Part shown: positions 17,503-26,843 of the stretch, piece after piece
Layout of the letters: every line of letters starts with the position of its first letter
Position numbering within the stretch: position 1 is the stretch's first letter
Translations under genes and position numbers: made by a program
Notes under the pieces: model-generated
What the model saw: only the letters and a program-made list of their open reading frames with translations
The model's database searches: none
What the model was told of the DNA's origin: nothing
Assembly (NCBI RefSeq): GCF_900128505.1
Contig: NZ_LT669941.1
Location: forward strand, 1,227,526-1,291,525
From: Parabacteroides timonensis
GTDB lineage: Bacteria > Bacteroidota > Bacteroidia > Bacteroidales > Tannerellaceae
Direction: 5' to 3'
DNA length: 64,000 bases

Positions 17503-17728
17503 TTTCTTTATGTATATAGCATACCCGTGAAAGCATAACAATGCCGTCATCATTGTACACTGATTAAAATTGAATTAATACAATAGGAATTACGCCCGAG
17601 CAGAATTACCCGAGAATAAACGAAAGGACAACCTGTACAAGAAATACAGATTGTTTACTACACCAAATCCGATTTAAATAGTTTGTTTAACATGCGGCAA
17701 AGGTACATAATATTTTGTATTATGCTAA

Positions 17729-19096
17729 TTATATATGCAGAAACTCCACCACAAACACAGTCCCTTCACCCGGATAAGAATGAACATAGATATTTCCTTT
17801 GTGGAGGAAAACGATCTTTTGAACCAACGCCATCCCTATTCCATTGCCGACTGCATAGTTACGGTTACTGCCACGGTGAAAGGCGGTAAAGAGATGTTCC
17901 ATGTCCTCTGTGGGGATTCCGATGCCTGAATCGGAAAAGCGAAGGATGGATTTTTCTTCATAGAAAGATATCTGCACCGAGGAAGTTTTATCGTCAGAGA
18001 ATTTACAGTTATTCTCCATCAGGTTGACAAAGGCAGTTTTCAAAAGATAAGCATTCCCGGAAACGGTAATCATGTCATCGTCGTCGGTCTCTTCTTCAAA
18101 AAGCAAATTGACCTTATACTCCTTATTGGCTTTCAGAACCAGTCCGCGGGCATCAAGTAACAGCTCATCCAGGCGTACCTCTTCCATACTGATCTGCTCC
18201 GGCTGATAACTGGCACGAGCCAAGTTAAGCAAGCCCTCAGATAATTTCACCACCTTATCCGCATCCGTCAAAGCCTCTTCCACCGCTTTCCGATAGGCTT
18301 CACCGGAACGCTCCTTGAGAAGCGTAACCTCCAGACCACCGATCAAGGCAGCCATAGGTGTACGAAGTTCGTGAGAAACATTACTGACAAACATTTTCTG
18401 CGCATCGAACGACTGCTCCAATCGGTCGAGCGTATGGTTGAAGGTCACAGCCAACTCTCCCAACTCGTCTTTTTCGTCCGCTACCGGAACTCTTTCGTCC
18501 AGATTGGATGCCGTTATCTTCTCCACCTTCCTGACAATATTCGAGACAGGCGACAAAGCACTTCGCGACAGAAAATACCCCACAACAGCCAGTACCGCCA
18601 ACCCGACACCCCATAATATCAGCAGGATATTCCGTAAAGCATCGAGCTTCGCATAGCCATAACCGTCAAATGCAGCAGCCGTGATAACATAGTCTTTCCC
18701 CTCAAACGGATACAAAAGTCCGACCACCTGATAATCTCCTTCAAAGAATTCGATGGATTTCTTTTCGACAATACGCCGAATCATTTCCGGAGTTTCTTTC
18801 ACCCGATCTATCTCTTTGGCATCATGATAAAGCAGATTGAACGACGGATCATAGACAGCCACCTCCACCTCATCGATAAACTCCCGGTTATTCATGTAAA
18901 TAGATTGCATAGTAGCGGCATCGACCTTATGTTGCAGGAATAGATTTGCTTTCGTAATCCCCTCCTTTTTCAGGTCACGATAGAAAACACTTTTCCGGTT
19001 ACTTTCCGACAAGAACCAGATCATTCCCATCAGGAACAGGAAGACAGTAGCTGTGACTGCCGTATAACGGATCGCCAGTTTAGTCCTGATTTTCAT
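17729..19096 (-). CDS. Sensor histidine kinase
   Basis: 455 residues. Two membrane segments (about 10-28 and 163-185) bracket a periplasmic sensor region of about 130 residues. A HAMP linker is followed by the H-box 'SNVSHELRTPMAAL' (His about 248), an N-box around 'LMENNCKF', and G1/G2 boxes 'FSDSGIGIP' and 'GIGMAL'. The architecture resembles CusS/heavy-metal-type kinases. It overlaps the regulator gene by 17 bp, so the pair is translationally coupled. The signal sensed is not known. Confidence 0.9.
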   Translation of the reverse strand: MKIRTKLAIRYTAVTATVFLFLMGMIWFLSESNRKSVFYRDLKKEGITKANLFLQHKVDAATMQSIYMNNREFIDEVEVAVYDPSFNLLYHDAKEIDRVKETPEMIRRIVEKKSIEFFEGDYQVVGLLYPFEGKDYVITAAAFDGYGYAKLDALRNILLILWGVGLAVLAVVGYFLSRSALSPVSNIVRKVEKITASNLDERVPVADEKDELGELAVTFNHTLDRLEQSFDAQKMFVSNVSHELRTPMAALIGGLEVTLLKERSGEAYRKAVEEALTDADKVVKLSEGLLNLARASYQPEQISMEEVRLDELLLDARGLVLKANKEYKVNLLFEEETDDDDMITVSGNAYLLKTAFVNLMENNCKFSDDKTSSVQISFYEEKSILRFSDSGIGIPTEDMEHLFTAFHRGSNRNYAVGNGIGMALVQKIVFLHKGNIYVHSYPGEGTVFVVEFLHI

Positions 19097-19778
19097 CGGT
19101 ACGCAGTATAAAACCCATGCCTGGCTTAGTATGGATCAGTTTAACAGGAAAATCACGGTCGACTTTCTTTCGAAGATAATTGATATAGACATCGATAAAA
19201 TTAGTCCCCGTATCGAAATGAGTGTTCCAAACCTTATCGGCTATCTCTGCACGCGACAGGACACGCTCCGGATTCTCCATCATATAAGCCAGCAAATTAA
19301 ACTCTTTAGGTGTCAATTTTATCTCACGTCCATCGCGAAAGACAGACTTACCGGACAGATCGATACGAAGATCGGCATAGTTTAACTCCTGGGGCTGTGT
19401 AGTTTGCGAAGCGACAACTTTTCTTTTCAGCAGCACCCTGATACGGGCATCCAGTTCGCGGAAATCGAAAGGTTTGACCATATAATCGTCTGCCCCGGCA
19501 TCGAAGCCGTCCAGCTTGTCGTCGGTTGTGCCCAAAGCAGTAAGCATCAGAACGGGGATATCCGGATTCAGTTGCCGCACCTCTTTCGTCAGCTCAAAGC
19601 CATTCATCTTCGGTAGGATAATATCAGAGATCACCAGATCGAACCTCGAAGCCCGAAAAAGACGCAACCCCATCTCCCCATCAAAAGCCACCGACACCTG
19701 ATAGCCGGAATCTTCCAAACCGACCTTCAGGAGTTCCGCTACACGCTGTTCATCTTCTACTACCAGTATTCTTGTCAT
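19080..19778 (-). CDS. OmpR/PhoB-family response regulator
   Basis: The frame opens at 19814; 'MTRILVVEDEQ' at 19778 is the better start (232 residues). The receiver domain has the acidic pair ED (about 9-10), phospho-Asp in 'LVISDIILP', and Lys in 'MVKPFDF'. The C-terminal winged helix ends with 'FIDVYINYLRKKVD', typical of OmpR/CusR-type regulators. It is the first gene of the pair with the kinase and diverges from the short-chain dehydrogenase gene. Confidence 0.9.
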   Translation of the reverse strand: MTRILVVEDEQRVAELLKVGLEDSGYQVSVAFDGEMGLRLFRASRFDLVISDIILPKMNGFELTKEVRQLNPDIPVLMLTALGTTDDKLDGFDAGADDYMVKPFDFRELDARIRVLLKRKVVASQTTQPQELNYADLRIDLSGKSVFRDGREIKLTPKEFNLLAYMMENPERVLSRAEIADKVWNTHFDTGTNFIDVYINYLRKKVDRDFPVKLIHTKPGMGFILRTDENQD

Positions 19779-19825
19779 ACGATCTTTTTTTGTTTTTGGG
19801 ATCACTGAATCCATTATAAGGTTTA

Positions 19826-19869
19826 CAAAGATAATAATTTCCTATATTCACAGTATATCCCTATATTTG
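19826..19869. promoter_or_regulatory. Divergent -7 elements between regulator and dehydrogenase genes
   Basis: Reading left, TATCTTTG lies at 19833-19826 (for the response regulator). Reading right, TATATTTG lies at 19862-19869 (for the dehydrogenase, start 19897). Neither has a good -33 TTTG, so both may be weak or need an activator; the response regulator itself is a candidate. Confidence 0.45.
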
Positions 19870-19896
19870 TCCCACTATATATTTTAAACAAGGGAA

Positions 19897-20625
19897 ATGG
19901 TCAAGAGGATTGTTATCATCGGAGCGACGTCAGGTATCGGTTATGAAGTTGCAAAAATATACCGTCAGTTGGGTTGGCGTATCGGAGTGGCAGGACGCCG
20001 TATCGAACGACTCGAAGCATTCAGAGAACAGGCTCCTGAACAGATAGAGATACAACAACTTGATGTTACCGAGGTCGATGCAGTAGAAAAACTTCATCAA
20101 CTGATCGACAAGTTGGGAGGCATGGATCTATTCCTACTTAGTACAGGTATCGGCAGCCAGAACCGGATGTTAAATCCAGACATAGAACTGGCAACCGTGA
20201 ATACCAATGCTATCGGCTTTACCCGCATGGTAACAGCCGCCTACCATTATTTTCAGGAACAAGGGGCAGGACATCTGGCTGTCATCAGTTCCATAGCCGG
20301 AACAAAAGGCTTGGGAGCCGCTCCTGCCTATTCAGCCACCAAAAGATTTCAGAATACCTACATCGACGCTCTGGCCCAATTGGCCAGAATGGAGAAACTA
20401 CCTATCCATTTTACCGATATCCGTCCCGGCTTCGTAAAAACAGACTTATTGAAAAATGATAAATATCCTCTTTTGATGCGTCCTGAACGAGTTGCCCAAC
20501 AGATCGTGAGGGCGCTGAGCAGAAAAAAACGTACTGTCATCATCGACTGGCGCTATATAACTCTTGTGTTCTTCTGGAAACTGATCCCCTCCTACGTATG
20601 GGAACGGTTGTCTATCCATAATTGA
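19897..20625 (+). CDS. Short-chain dehydrogenase/reductase
   Basis: 242 residues. The NAD(P)-binding motif is 'GATSGIGYEVA' (about 8-18), with an RR pair after beta-2 that favours NADP. The active site is 'AYSATKRF' (Tyr-x3-Lys, about 148-155) after a Ser-Ser pair in 'AVISSIAG'. The C-terminal 20 or so residues are hydrophobic ('ITLVFFWKLIPSYVW'), suggesting membrane association. The substrate is unknown. It lies 66 nt upstream of a permease gene that has its own promoter. Confidence 0.9.
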   Translation: MVKRIVIIGATSGIGYEVAKIYRQLGWRIGVAGRRIERLEAFREQAPEQIEIQQLDVTEVDAVEKLHQLIDKLGGMDLFLLSTGIGSQNRMLNPDIELATVNTNAIGFTRMVTAAYHYFQEQGAGHLAVISSIAGTKGLGAAPAYSATKRFQNTYIDALAQLARMEKLPIHFTDIRPGFVKTDLLKNDKYPLLMRPERVAQQIVRALSRKKRTVIIDWRYITLVFFWKLIPSYVWERLSIHN

Positions 20626-20626
20626 A

Positions 20627-20658
20627 TTTGTATATCTTTTCCGTAATCTCTACCTTTG
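20627..20658 (+). promoter_or_regulatory. Promoter of the amino-acid permease gene
   Basis: TTTG (20627-20630), 20 nt, TACCTTTG (20651-20658) is a perfect match to the Bacteroides consensus, 33 nt before the start at 20692. The -33 element overlaps the end of the dehydrogenase gene. Confidence 0.75.
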
Positions 20659-20691
20659 TGCCCGGTTATCAAAATGCACAAATAAAAGAAA

Positions 20692-22344
20692 ATGGGATTA
20701 TTCATAAAGAAACCTCTGGGAGCTTTACAGGCTGAAGCAAATGAATCGGGAAGTAAAACATTAAAACGGGTATTGGGGCCGTGGAGTCTGGTAGCACTAG
20801 GCGTCGGCGTTATTATCGGAGCGGGATTATTCTCGATCACAGGAACCGTTGCCGCCGGATATACCGGACCGGCCATCACCTTATCGTTTGCCATTGCTGC
20901 CCTGGGTTGCTGCTTTGCCGGACTCTGTTATGCTGAGTTTGCTTCGATGATCCCGGTAGCCGGAAGTGCCTATACCTACTCGTATGCGACTATGGGCGAG
21001 TTGATCGCCTGGATTATCGGTTGGGACCTTGTACTCGAATACACCGTGGCGGCAACGACCGTCAGTATCAGTTGGAGCCGTTACCTCGTAGTCTTCCTGG
21101 AAGGGTTAGGCATTCATTTACCGCAAACACTTACTGCCTGCCCCTGGGATGGTGGCATAGTCAATATCCCGGCTTTCCTGATCGTTGTCCTGATGAGCAT
21201 CTTCCTGATCCGCGGAACGGAAGGTAGCTCGATCTTCAACGGGATCATTGTATTCCTAAAGGTTTCCGTAGTATTGGTTTTCGTTGCTTTGGGTTGGAAA
21301 TATATCAATACGGACAATTATATTCCTTATATCCCTGCCAATACGGGAACACTCGGTGAGTTCGGTTTCTCAGGGGTGCTTCGCGGGGCAGCCATCGTCT
21401 TCTTCGCTTTCCTCGGATTCGATGCAGTATCCACCGCAGCACAGGAAGCTAAAAACCCGAAACGCGACATGCCGATCGGTATCCTCGTCTCCCTATTGGT
21501 ATGTACCGTCTTATACATGCTGTTCGCCCATGTAATGACAGGGGTGGCACATTATACTCAGTTTGGCGGACAAGAAGGAATTGCTCCCGTAGCCGTTGCT
21601 ATCTCCCATATGGGGAATGCAGATGCGGCAGGTATCATCCAGCCGGATTATCCCTGGCTGAATAAAGCGATCGTTCTGGCCATTCTGTTCGGTTACTGTT
21701 CGGTCATCATGGTGACTCTGCTTGGACAAAGCCGTGTGTTCCTGAGTATGAGCCGCGACGGACTTTTACCGCCATTTTTCTCACATATCAATGAGAAATT
21801 CCGTACACCGGCACGAAGTAATCTGCTCTTTATGTTGCTGGTAGGGTTGCTGGCTGCTTTTGTTCCGGCCCGTGTAGCAGGTGAAATGACCAGTATCGGG
21901 ACTTTATTTGCTTTCACACTGGTATGTGCCGGAGTATTGGTTGTAAGAAAAACAATGCCGGACGTTCAGCGAGCTTTCAAAACGCCGTTTGTTCCACTCA
22001 TTCCTATTCTGGGAATCGTTACCTGCCTTTGCATGATGCTCTTTCTCCCGGCCGATACTTGGATACGTTTAATATTATGGATGTTGATCGGACTAGATAT
22101 CTATGCCTGCTACGGTGTTAAACACAGCAAACTGGAATACATGCAGCAACATCGTAAAGGACAGCTTTCACTTAACATGATAGGTATCGCCCTTTCCGTC
22201 CTCTGTGTGATCACCGGACTATGGCATCAGCAGACAGTGGGATGGGATGAAAGCAAGATCTTACTGATCATTTCGTTCGTATTCGCATTCACACATTTGC
22301 CGTTTTATATGGTACGGATTTGGAGAAATACGACACAAGCATAA
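20692..22344 (+). CDS. APC-family amino acid permease
   Basis: 550 residues with about 12-14 membrane segments. The first helix holds 'VGVIIGAGLFSITGTVAA', the unwound substrate-binding stretch of the APC superfamily, and the length and C-terminal extra helices resemble the CAT/YfnA branch (cationic or branched amino acid uptake). The protein sits in the inner membrane. Specificity cannot be read from sequence. It ends in a shared bidirectional terminator with the convergent ThuA-like gene. Confidence 0.9.
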   Translation: MGLFIKKPLGALQAEANESGSKTLKRVLGPWSLVALGVGVIIGAGLFSITGTVAAGYTGPAITLSFAIAALGCCFAGLCYAEFASMIPVAGSAYTYSYATMGELIAWIIGWDLVLEYTVAATTVSISWSRYLVVFLEGLGIHLPQTLTACPWDGGIVNIPAFLIVVLMSIFLIRGTEGSSIFNGIIVFLKVSVVLVFVALGWKYINTDNYIPYIPANTGTLGEFGFSGVLRGAAIVFFAFLGFDAVSTAAQEAKNPKRDMPIGILVSLLVCTVLYMLFAHVMTGVAHYTQFGGQEGIAPVAVAISHMGNADAAGIIQPDYPWLNKAIVLAILFGYCSVIMVTLLGQSRVFLSMSRDGLLPPFFSHINEKFRTPARSNLLFMLLVGLLAAFVPARVAGEMTSIGTLFAFTLVCAGVLVVRKTMPDVQRAFKTPFVPLIPILGIVTCLCMMLFLPADTWIRLILWMLIGLDIYACYGVKHSKLEYMQQHRKGQLSLNMIGIALSVLCVITGLWHQQTVGWDESKILLIISFVFAFTHLPFYMVRIWRNTTQA

Positions 22345-22370
22345 ATAGATATATGAAAATATAAGTAGTA

Positions 22371-22399
22371 AAAAAGGCCGATTTAAAATCGGCCTTTTT
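22371..22399. terminator. Bidirectional intrinsic terminator
   Basis: A 12-bp perfect stem (AAAAAGGCCGAT with ATCGGCCTTTTT) with a 5-nt loop. A-tract and T-tract flank it on both strands, serving the permease gene on one side and the ThuA-like gene on the other. Confidence 0.9.
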
Positions 22400-22404
22400 A
22401 CATA

Positions 22405-23322
22405 TTACTTCTGTTCTTTATAATCTTTACGATAAGAGCACTCTGTTTCCGTAGGAAAGTCTTTCGGCACTTTCTGAGTCACCTTTCCGGTGGCCGCCCA
22501 TTCAGCACCACGCAACAGCAAAACCTGGAAACCTGTACATTGCATAGCTGTATTATTTTCAACCGTCTCACCAGCATGTCCGAGCATCGTATGGAAGATA
22601 CGGGCGTTGCCGTAATCGACAGTGAAAATCAGCGGTTCCTCACGACCTGATCCGCCTGTTTCCTTATCAGAATAAGAGGTGTACAGGAGAGCATCGATAT
22701 TACCCGGACCACGCATACGGTCATATAATTCATCCTTTGTATGACGCCATTTCAAAGGTAACCCTTTGACGATCGGATGCACTTTATCACGTCCGTTTAA
22801 AACATATTCATGCTGGCTGCCATGTGAACCTCCGGGACCGGCAGAACTGTCTTTGACCAGTTTACCATCTTGCCAGTATACATAAGGACCGGCATTTTCA
22901 TTGCGGTTTTCCCAACCTCCCAAAGCGCAGATCTTATTGAACTCCGGCCATTTAGAAAAAGCATTATCAGCGGCATGATAGATCACTACACCACCACCAC
23001 CTTGTACATACTCGAGGAAATGTTTGTTTGTTTCTTCCGGCCAGGAATCACCATTATAATCGAGTACTACTAACTCATAAGGAGTAAAATCGAGTACAAA
23101 ACTTGACATGTCCTTTCCCTGTGAGGGAGAAACCGCGAAATCGACTGAGAAACGGCCGGAATTTTCCAGTATCTGTTTTAACACCACATGGCTGACCTGC
23201 CAGTTATGGTTATTCTGCCCTGTTATTAATAAAGTTTTGATAGGTTTCCTGGCTGACACCGAGCATACACACAACATGGAAACCAACACAATGAACAGCT
23301 TTCCTAAAAATAAATGTCTCAT
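22405..23322 (-). CDS. ThuA-like secreted protein
   Basis: The frame runs up to 23421 through a simple repeat; the ATG at 23322 opens a proper signal peptide ('MRHLFLGKLFIVLVSMLCV', cut near 'VSA'), giving 305 residues. The body fits the ThuA (trehalose utilisation-like, class I glutamine-amidotransferase-like) fold: 'TLLITGQNNHNW', 'DLFTPYELVVLDYNG'-type strand, 'GGGGVVIYHAADNAF' and 'RIFHTMLGHAGE'. It is likely a periplasmic protein tied to sugar metabolism; the reaction is not established for this family. It stands alone with a TACATTTG -7 element at 23361-23354. Confidence 0.85.
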   Translation of the reverse strand: MRHLFLGKLFIVLVSMLCVCSVSARKPIKTLLITGQNNHNWQVSHVVLKQILENSGRFSVDFAVSPSQGKDMSSFVLDFTPYELVVLDYNGDSWPEETNKHFLEYVQGGGGVVIYHAADNAFSKWPEFNKICALGGWENRNENAGPYVYWQDGKLVKDSSAGPGGSHGSQHEYVLNGRDKVHPIVKGLPLKWRHTKDELYDRMRGPGNIDALLYTSYSDKETGGSGREEPLIFTVDYGNARIFHTMLGHAGETVENNTAMQCTGFQVLLLRGAEWAATGKVTQKVPKDFPTETECSYRKDYKEQK

Positions 23323-23370
23323 GGTATTAATATGGTTTAAAGATTTGTAAGGGCAAATGTAGTAAAAATT

Positions 23371-23398
23371 GACAGTCGACAATTGACAATTGACAATT
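23371..23398. repeat. Short GACAATT tandem repeat
   Basis: Three tandem copies of GACAATT follow GACAGTC. It sits between the divergent ThuA-like and ClC genes, inside what would otherwise be N-terminal extensions of both. The same kind of heptamer repeat (TGTCAAC) recurs at 62387 and 63087. Confidence 0.7.
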
Positions 23399-23451
23399 AT
23401 TTGGTTGGAGGTCAGAACCAAAGCCGAACCAGGCTTGTTTTTATCGAGCTT

Positions 23452-24996
23452 ATGAAGGTAAACTGGAGGATATTAAAGCTGAAACTAGTGGATGCCAGGC
23501 TCTATTTTGTGAGTCTCATCGTAGGATTGCTTACCGGCCTGGTAGCAGTTCCTTACCATTATTTATTGCAGCTGTTCTATAACTACCGGAAAGAGTTTTT
23601 CGAGTCTTCCCCTCCCTGGTATCTGTATGTTATCTCATTTTTTGTATTCTGGGCAGTCCTTATATTTGTTTCGAAACTGGTAAAACGTTGGCCTTTCATC
23701 AGCGGCGGTGGTATCGCACAAACACGAGGGGCTATCAACGGCCGGATAGTGTATACACATTCATTACGACAATTACTCGCGAAGTTTGTAGGCGGAGTAC
23801 TGACATTAAGCAGCGGTCTTTCAATGGGGCGTGAAGGGCCGTCCGTGCAAATGGGTTCCTATATAGGCGACCTGGTCGGTAAATGGGGACATATCCTGAG
23901 TGGTGAACGTAAACAATTATTGGCAGCAGGCGCCGGTGCCGGGCTGGCAGCCGCTTTTGCCGCTCCACTGGCAGCAACAACACTGGTTATCGAGTCGATC
24001 GAACGTTTCGATGCTCCCAAGACAGCTATTACTACGATCCTGGCCGGAGTAGTTGCCGGTGGAATTGCCAATATGATATTCCCGATCAATCCTTATCATG
24101 AGATACAGGCAGTAGCTCCTGACCTGACCTTCTCTTTACAGATAAAACTGTTCCTGTTGTTTGCCGTGGTCGTCTCCATTTTCGGGAAATTCTATTCACT
24201 GTTGATGCTATATGTCAAAAGACTGTATCCCGCCATAAAACAACCGGAATACATCAAATTACTTGGCTTGCTGATCATGGCATACACAATCTCCCTGACT
24301 TTGACGGATCTGACAGGTGGAGGAGAACAATTCCTGATGGAACAGGCACTCGGAGGAACACAAAACATACTTTGGATTACTGGAATGATGCTGTTGCATA
24401 TGGTATTTACCGTTTATTCTTTTTCTTCAGGATTACCCGGAGGAAGTTTTATCCCAACACTTGTAACCGGTGGTTTGCTTGGAAAGATATGTGCACTCTT
24501 ATTGGTACAACATGGAATTATCGCTCCCGAAAATGTCAGTTATGTAATGCTGGTCGGGATGGCCGCTTTCCTGGTGGCTGTTGTCCGTACCCCTATTACT
24601 GCTATTATCCTGATAACGGAAATCACAGGGCATTTTGAAGTATTTTACCCTTCGATCGTCGTTGGGGGACTGACTTACTACTTCACCGAGCTATTAGAGA
24701 TAAAACCGTTCAATGTGATGTTTTACGAAGAGATGATCAAAAACCCTTTCTTTCAGGAAGAAAAACGGCTCAAGTTGGATGTAGAGGTCATGGCAGGTTC
24801 TTATTTCGACGGTAAAGAGATCGATACCCTGCATCTACCCAACAACTGCATCATTATAAATATCCATCGCGACCGCAAAGACTTTCCCCCTACCGGTCAA
24901 ACGATCTTACCCGGCGACCAGCTAACCCTCGAAATAGATGCCCAGGATATCGAAAAACTGTATGAGCCATTAGTTAGCATGGCGAATATCTATTAA
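23452..24996 (+). CDS. ClC-family chloride/proton transporter with TrkA-C-like domain
   Basis: The frame opens at 23383 inside a simple repeat; 'MKVNWRILKLK' at 23452 is the more likely start (514 residues). The selectivity motifs are 'SGGGIAQTRG' (GSGIP region), 'GREGPSVQ' with the gating Glu, and 'GGSFIPTL' (GxFxP region). About 10-12 membrane helices are followed by a soluble C-terminal domain of about 80 residues that resembles TrkA-C (ends with a 'LPGDQLTLEID' strand). The second proton-path Glu of E. coli ClcA (in IEEM) aligns with Ser here (VIESIE), so coupling to protons is uncertain. Likely role: halide exchange at the inner membrane. Confidence 0.9.
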   Translation: MKVNWRILKLKLVDARLYFVSLIVGLLTGLVAVPYHYLLQLFYNYRKEFFESSPPWYLYVISFFVFWAVLIFVSKLVKRWPFISGGGIAQTRGAINGRIVYTHSLRQLLAKFVGGVLTLSSGLSMGREGPSVQMGSYIGDLVGKWGHILSGERKQLLAAGAGAGLAAAFAAPLAATTLVIESIERFDAPKTAITTILAGVVAGGIANMIFPINPYHEIQAVAPDLTFSLQIKLFLLFAVVVSIFGKFYSLLMLYVKRLYPAIKQPEYIKLLGLLIMAYTISLTLTDLTGGGEQFLMEQALGGTQNILWITGMMLLHMVFTVYSFSSGLPGGSFIPTLVTGGLLGKICALLLVQHGIIAPENVSYVMLVGMAAFLVAVVRTPITAIILITEITGHFEVFYPSIVVGGLTYYFTELLEIKPFNVMFYEEMIKNPFFQEEKRLKLDVEVMAGSYFDGKEIDTLHLPNNCIIINIHRDRKDFPPTGQTILPGDQLTLEIDAQDIEKLYEPLVSMANIY

Positions 24997-25000
24997 ATTA

Positions 25001-25033
25001 AAAAGGTGTCTGAAAGCTATTCAAACACCTTTT
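25001..25033. terminator. Bidirectional terminator between ClC and AspT-like genes
   Basis: Interrupted stem AAAAGGTGT-c-TGAA / TTCA-a-ACACCTTTT around a 5-nt loop. The A/T tracts on both sides suit both converging genes. Confidence 0.85.
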
Positions 25034-25053
25034 ATCCTATTATTTATCCTTAA

Positions 25054-26730
25054 TCAGGCAAAGAACAAAATCAATAACTGTGCCGTCAATACACGCAGGA
25101 ACATTGTCAATGGATAGACAGTTGCATACCCCACGGAAGGAGCATCATTTCCGGCTGTTGCATTCGAATAGGCCAGTGCAGGCGGATCGGTTGTACTACC
25201 GGCAATCAGACCCATTAATGTAAAGTAATTCACCTTACAGAAATAACGACCTATACATCCGATGATCAGCAAAGGAACCGTCGTTATGATGAAACCGTAA
25301 CCAATCCAGGCAAAACCTCCGTTGTTGACGATCGTATCGACAAAGCCATCACCGGCACTGATACCGACACAGGCAAGGAACAACGTGATACCTATCTCAC
25401 GTAACATCAGGTTTGCACTCTGAGTCGTATAGGTTATCAGCTTATATTTATAACCGAACCGACTGATCAGGATAGCCACGATCAGCGGTCCACCGGCCAA
25501 TCCCAGTTTTACCGGTTGCGGGATACCCGGGAATGTAATAGGTATACTACCCAACACAATACCCAGCGCAATACCGATAAAGATCGTGATCAGGTTCGGC
25601 TCGTTCAAACGTTTCATCGAGTTACCTAATACCTTCTCTACATTTGTGACGGCAGTCTCGGTACCTACTACATTTACACGGTCACCCACTTGCAGTGTCA
25701 GGTGCGGAGTAGCAACCAGATCGACACCGGCACGGTTGATACGGGTAATATTGATACCGTATAACTGACGCAGCTTCAATTGTCCGAGACGTTTACCGTT
25801 CAACTCCGGTTTTGTAACCAGGATACGACGGTTGATGAACTGGCTTTCCATACGAATCCACTGTTTGCGTTCCATATCGATCACTTCACCGACAAAAGTC
25901 TTGATGGTATCGGCATCCTGTTCGGTTGTAATTACAAAAACTTTATCGTTCTCATGCAATACCGCATTAGCAGAAGCTATTTCAATCTGTTTGTTGCTGT
26001 CATGCCAGATACGGGATATAACGAAATCACGATGTTCCAGCAAACCAGACAACTCCCCTACTGTTTTTCCAAATATCGCCGGATTTTTAACCACCAGGGA
26101 AATGGGTTTAGCCTCATTGGCATGAGAAGAATCCTCATTGTTCAGTTGCTCACTCTCCTTGTCGAAGTTCACCCGGAATGCATAGCGAACAAACATAATC
26201 GAAAGAATAATACCGATCACACCCAACGGATAAGCAACCGCATATCCCAGTGCAATTGTATTATCAGCCGTACCATACATGTCGGAATATGCCTGTTGAG
26301 CAGCACCCAGACCAGGTGTATTCGTCACCGCTCCCGACAAAATACCAACCATTGTGGGCATTGGAATACCGGTTGTGTAATGCAGGATAATAGCAGTTAC
26401 TACTCCCAGGAACACAATCCCGCAAGCGAGCAAGTTCAACGTTATTCCTCCCTTCTTGAATGACGAGAAGAAACCGGGCCCCACCTGCATACCCACGGAG
26501 TAAACAAACAGGATAAGACCGAACTCTTTAAAAAAGTGAATTACATTGTGGTTGATCGTAAAACCGAAATGTCCCAGAACAATCCCCACAAATAAAACCA
26601 GTGTGATGCCCAGAGAGACTCCAAACACCTTAATTTTACCCAATTGAATTCCGGCCGCTATCACAAACGACAGCAACAGGATGGAGTGGCCAATACCTTC
26701 TCCCCATAATAAATCATTGATCCAATTCAT
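25054..26730 (-). CDS. AspT/YidE-type transporter with two TrkA-C domains
   Basis: 558 residues, the usual length for YidE/YbjL-like proteins. Two five-helix membrane blocks (AspT antiporter repeat), each with an 'SGAVTNTPGLGAAQ' or 'AGSTTDPPALAYSN' re-entrant motif, flank two soluble TrkA-C domains ('HENDKVFVITT', 'QVGDRVNVVG'). AspT exchanges aspartate and alanine, but for YidE-like members the substrate is unknown. It sits in the inner membrane. It has its own promoter, divergent from the cyclophilin gene. Confidence 0.9.
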   Translation of the reverse strand: MNWINDLLWGEGIGHSILLLSFVIAAGIQLGKIKVFGVSLGITLVLFVGIVLGHFGFTINHNVIHFFKEFGLILFVYSVGMQVGPGFFSSFKKGGITLNLLACGIVFLGVVTAIILHYTTGIPMPTMVGILSGAVTNTPGLGAAQQAYSDMYGTADNTIALGYAVAYPLGVIGIILSIMFVRYAFRVNFDKESEQLNNEDSSHANEAKPISLVVKNPAIFGKTVGELSGLLEHRDFVISRIWHDSNKQIEIASANAVLHENDKVFVITTEQDADTIKTFVGEVIDMERKQWIRMESQFINRRILVTKPELNGKRLGQLKLRQLYGINITRINRAGVDLVATPHLTLQVGDRVNVVGTETAVTNVEKVLGNSMKRLNEPNLITIFIGIALGIVLGSIPITFPGIPQPVKLGLAGGPLIVAILISRFGYKYKLITYTTQSANLMLREIGITLFLACVGISAGDGFVDTIVNNGGFAWIGYGFIITTVPLLIIGCIGRYFCKVNYFTLMGLIAGSTTDPPALAYSNATAGNDAPSVGYATVYPLTMFLRVLTAQLLILFFA

Positions 26731-26772
26731 ATTCTAATATTAAAAAACCTTGTCACTATTTAATAAAGCTGG

Positions 26773-26820
26773 CAAAGATAACCATTTAGTTTGTGTTTAA
26801 CAACATAAACAGTATCTTTA
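26773..26820. promoter_or_regulatory. Overlapping divergent promoters (AspT-like and cyclophilin genes)
   Basis: Leftward: GTTG (26804-26801), 20 nt, TATCTTTG (26780-26773). Rightward: TTTG (26790-26793), 19 nt, TATCTTTA (26813-26820). The two core regions overlap, so the genes may compete for polymerase. Confidence 0.6.
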
Positions 26821-26843
26821 CCCGAGAAATAAAAATAGCTTGC

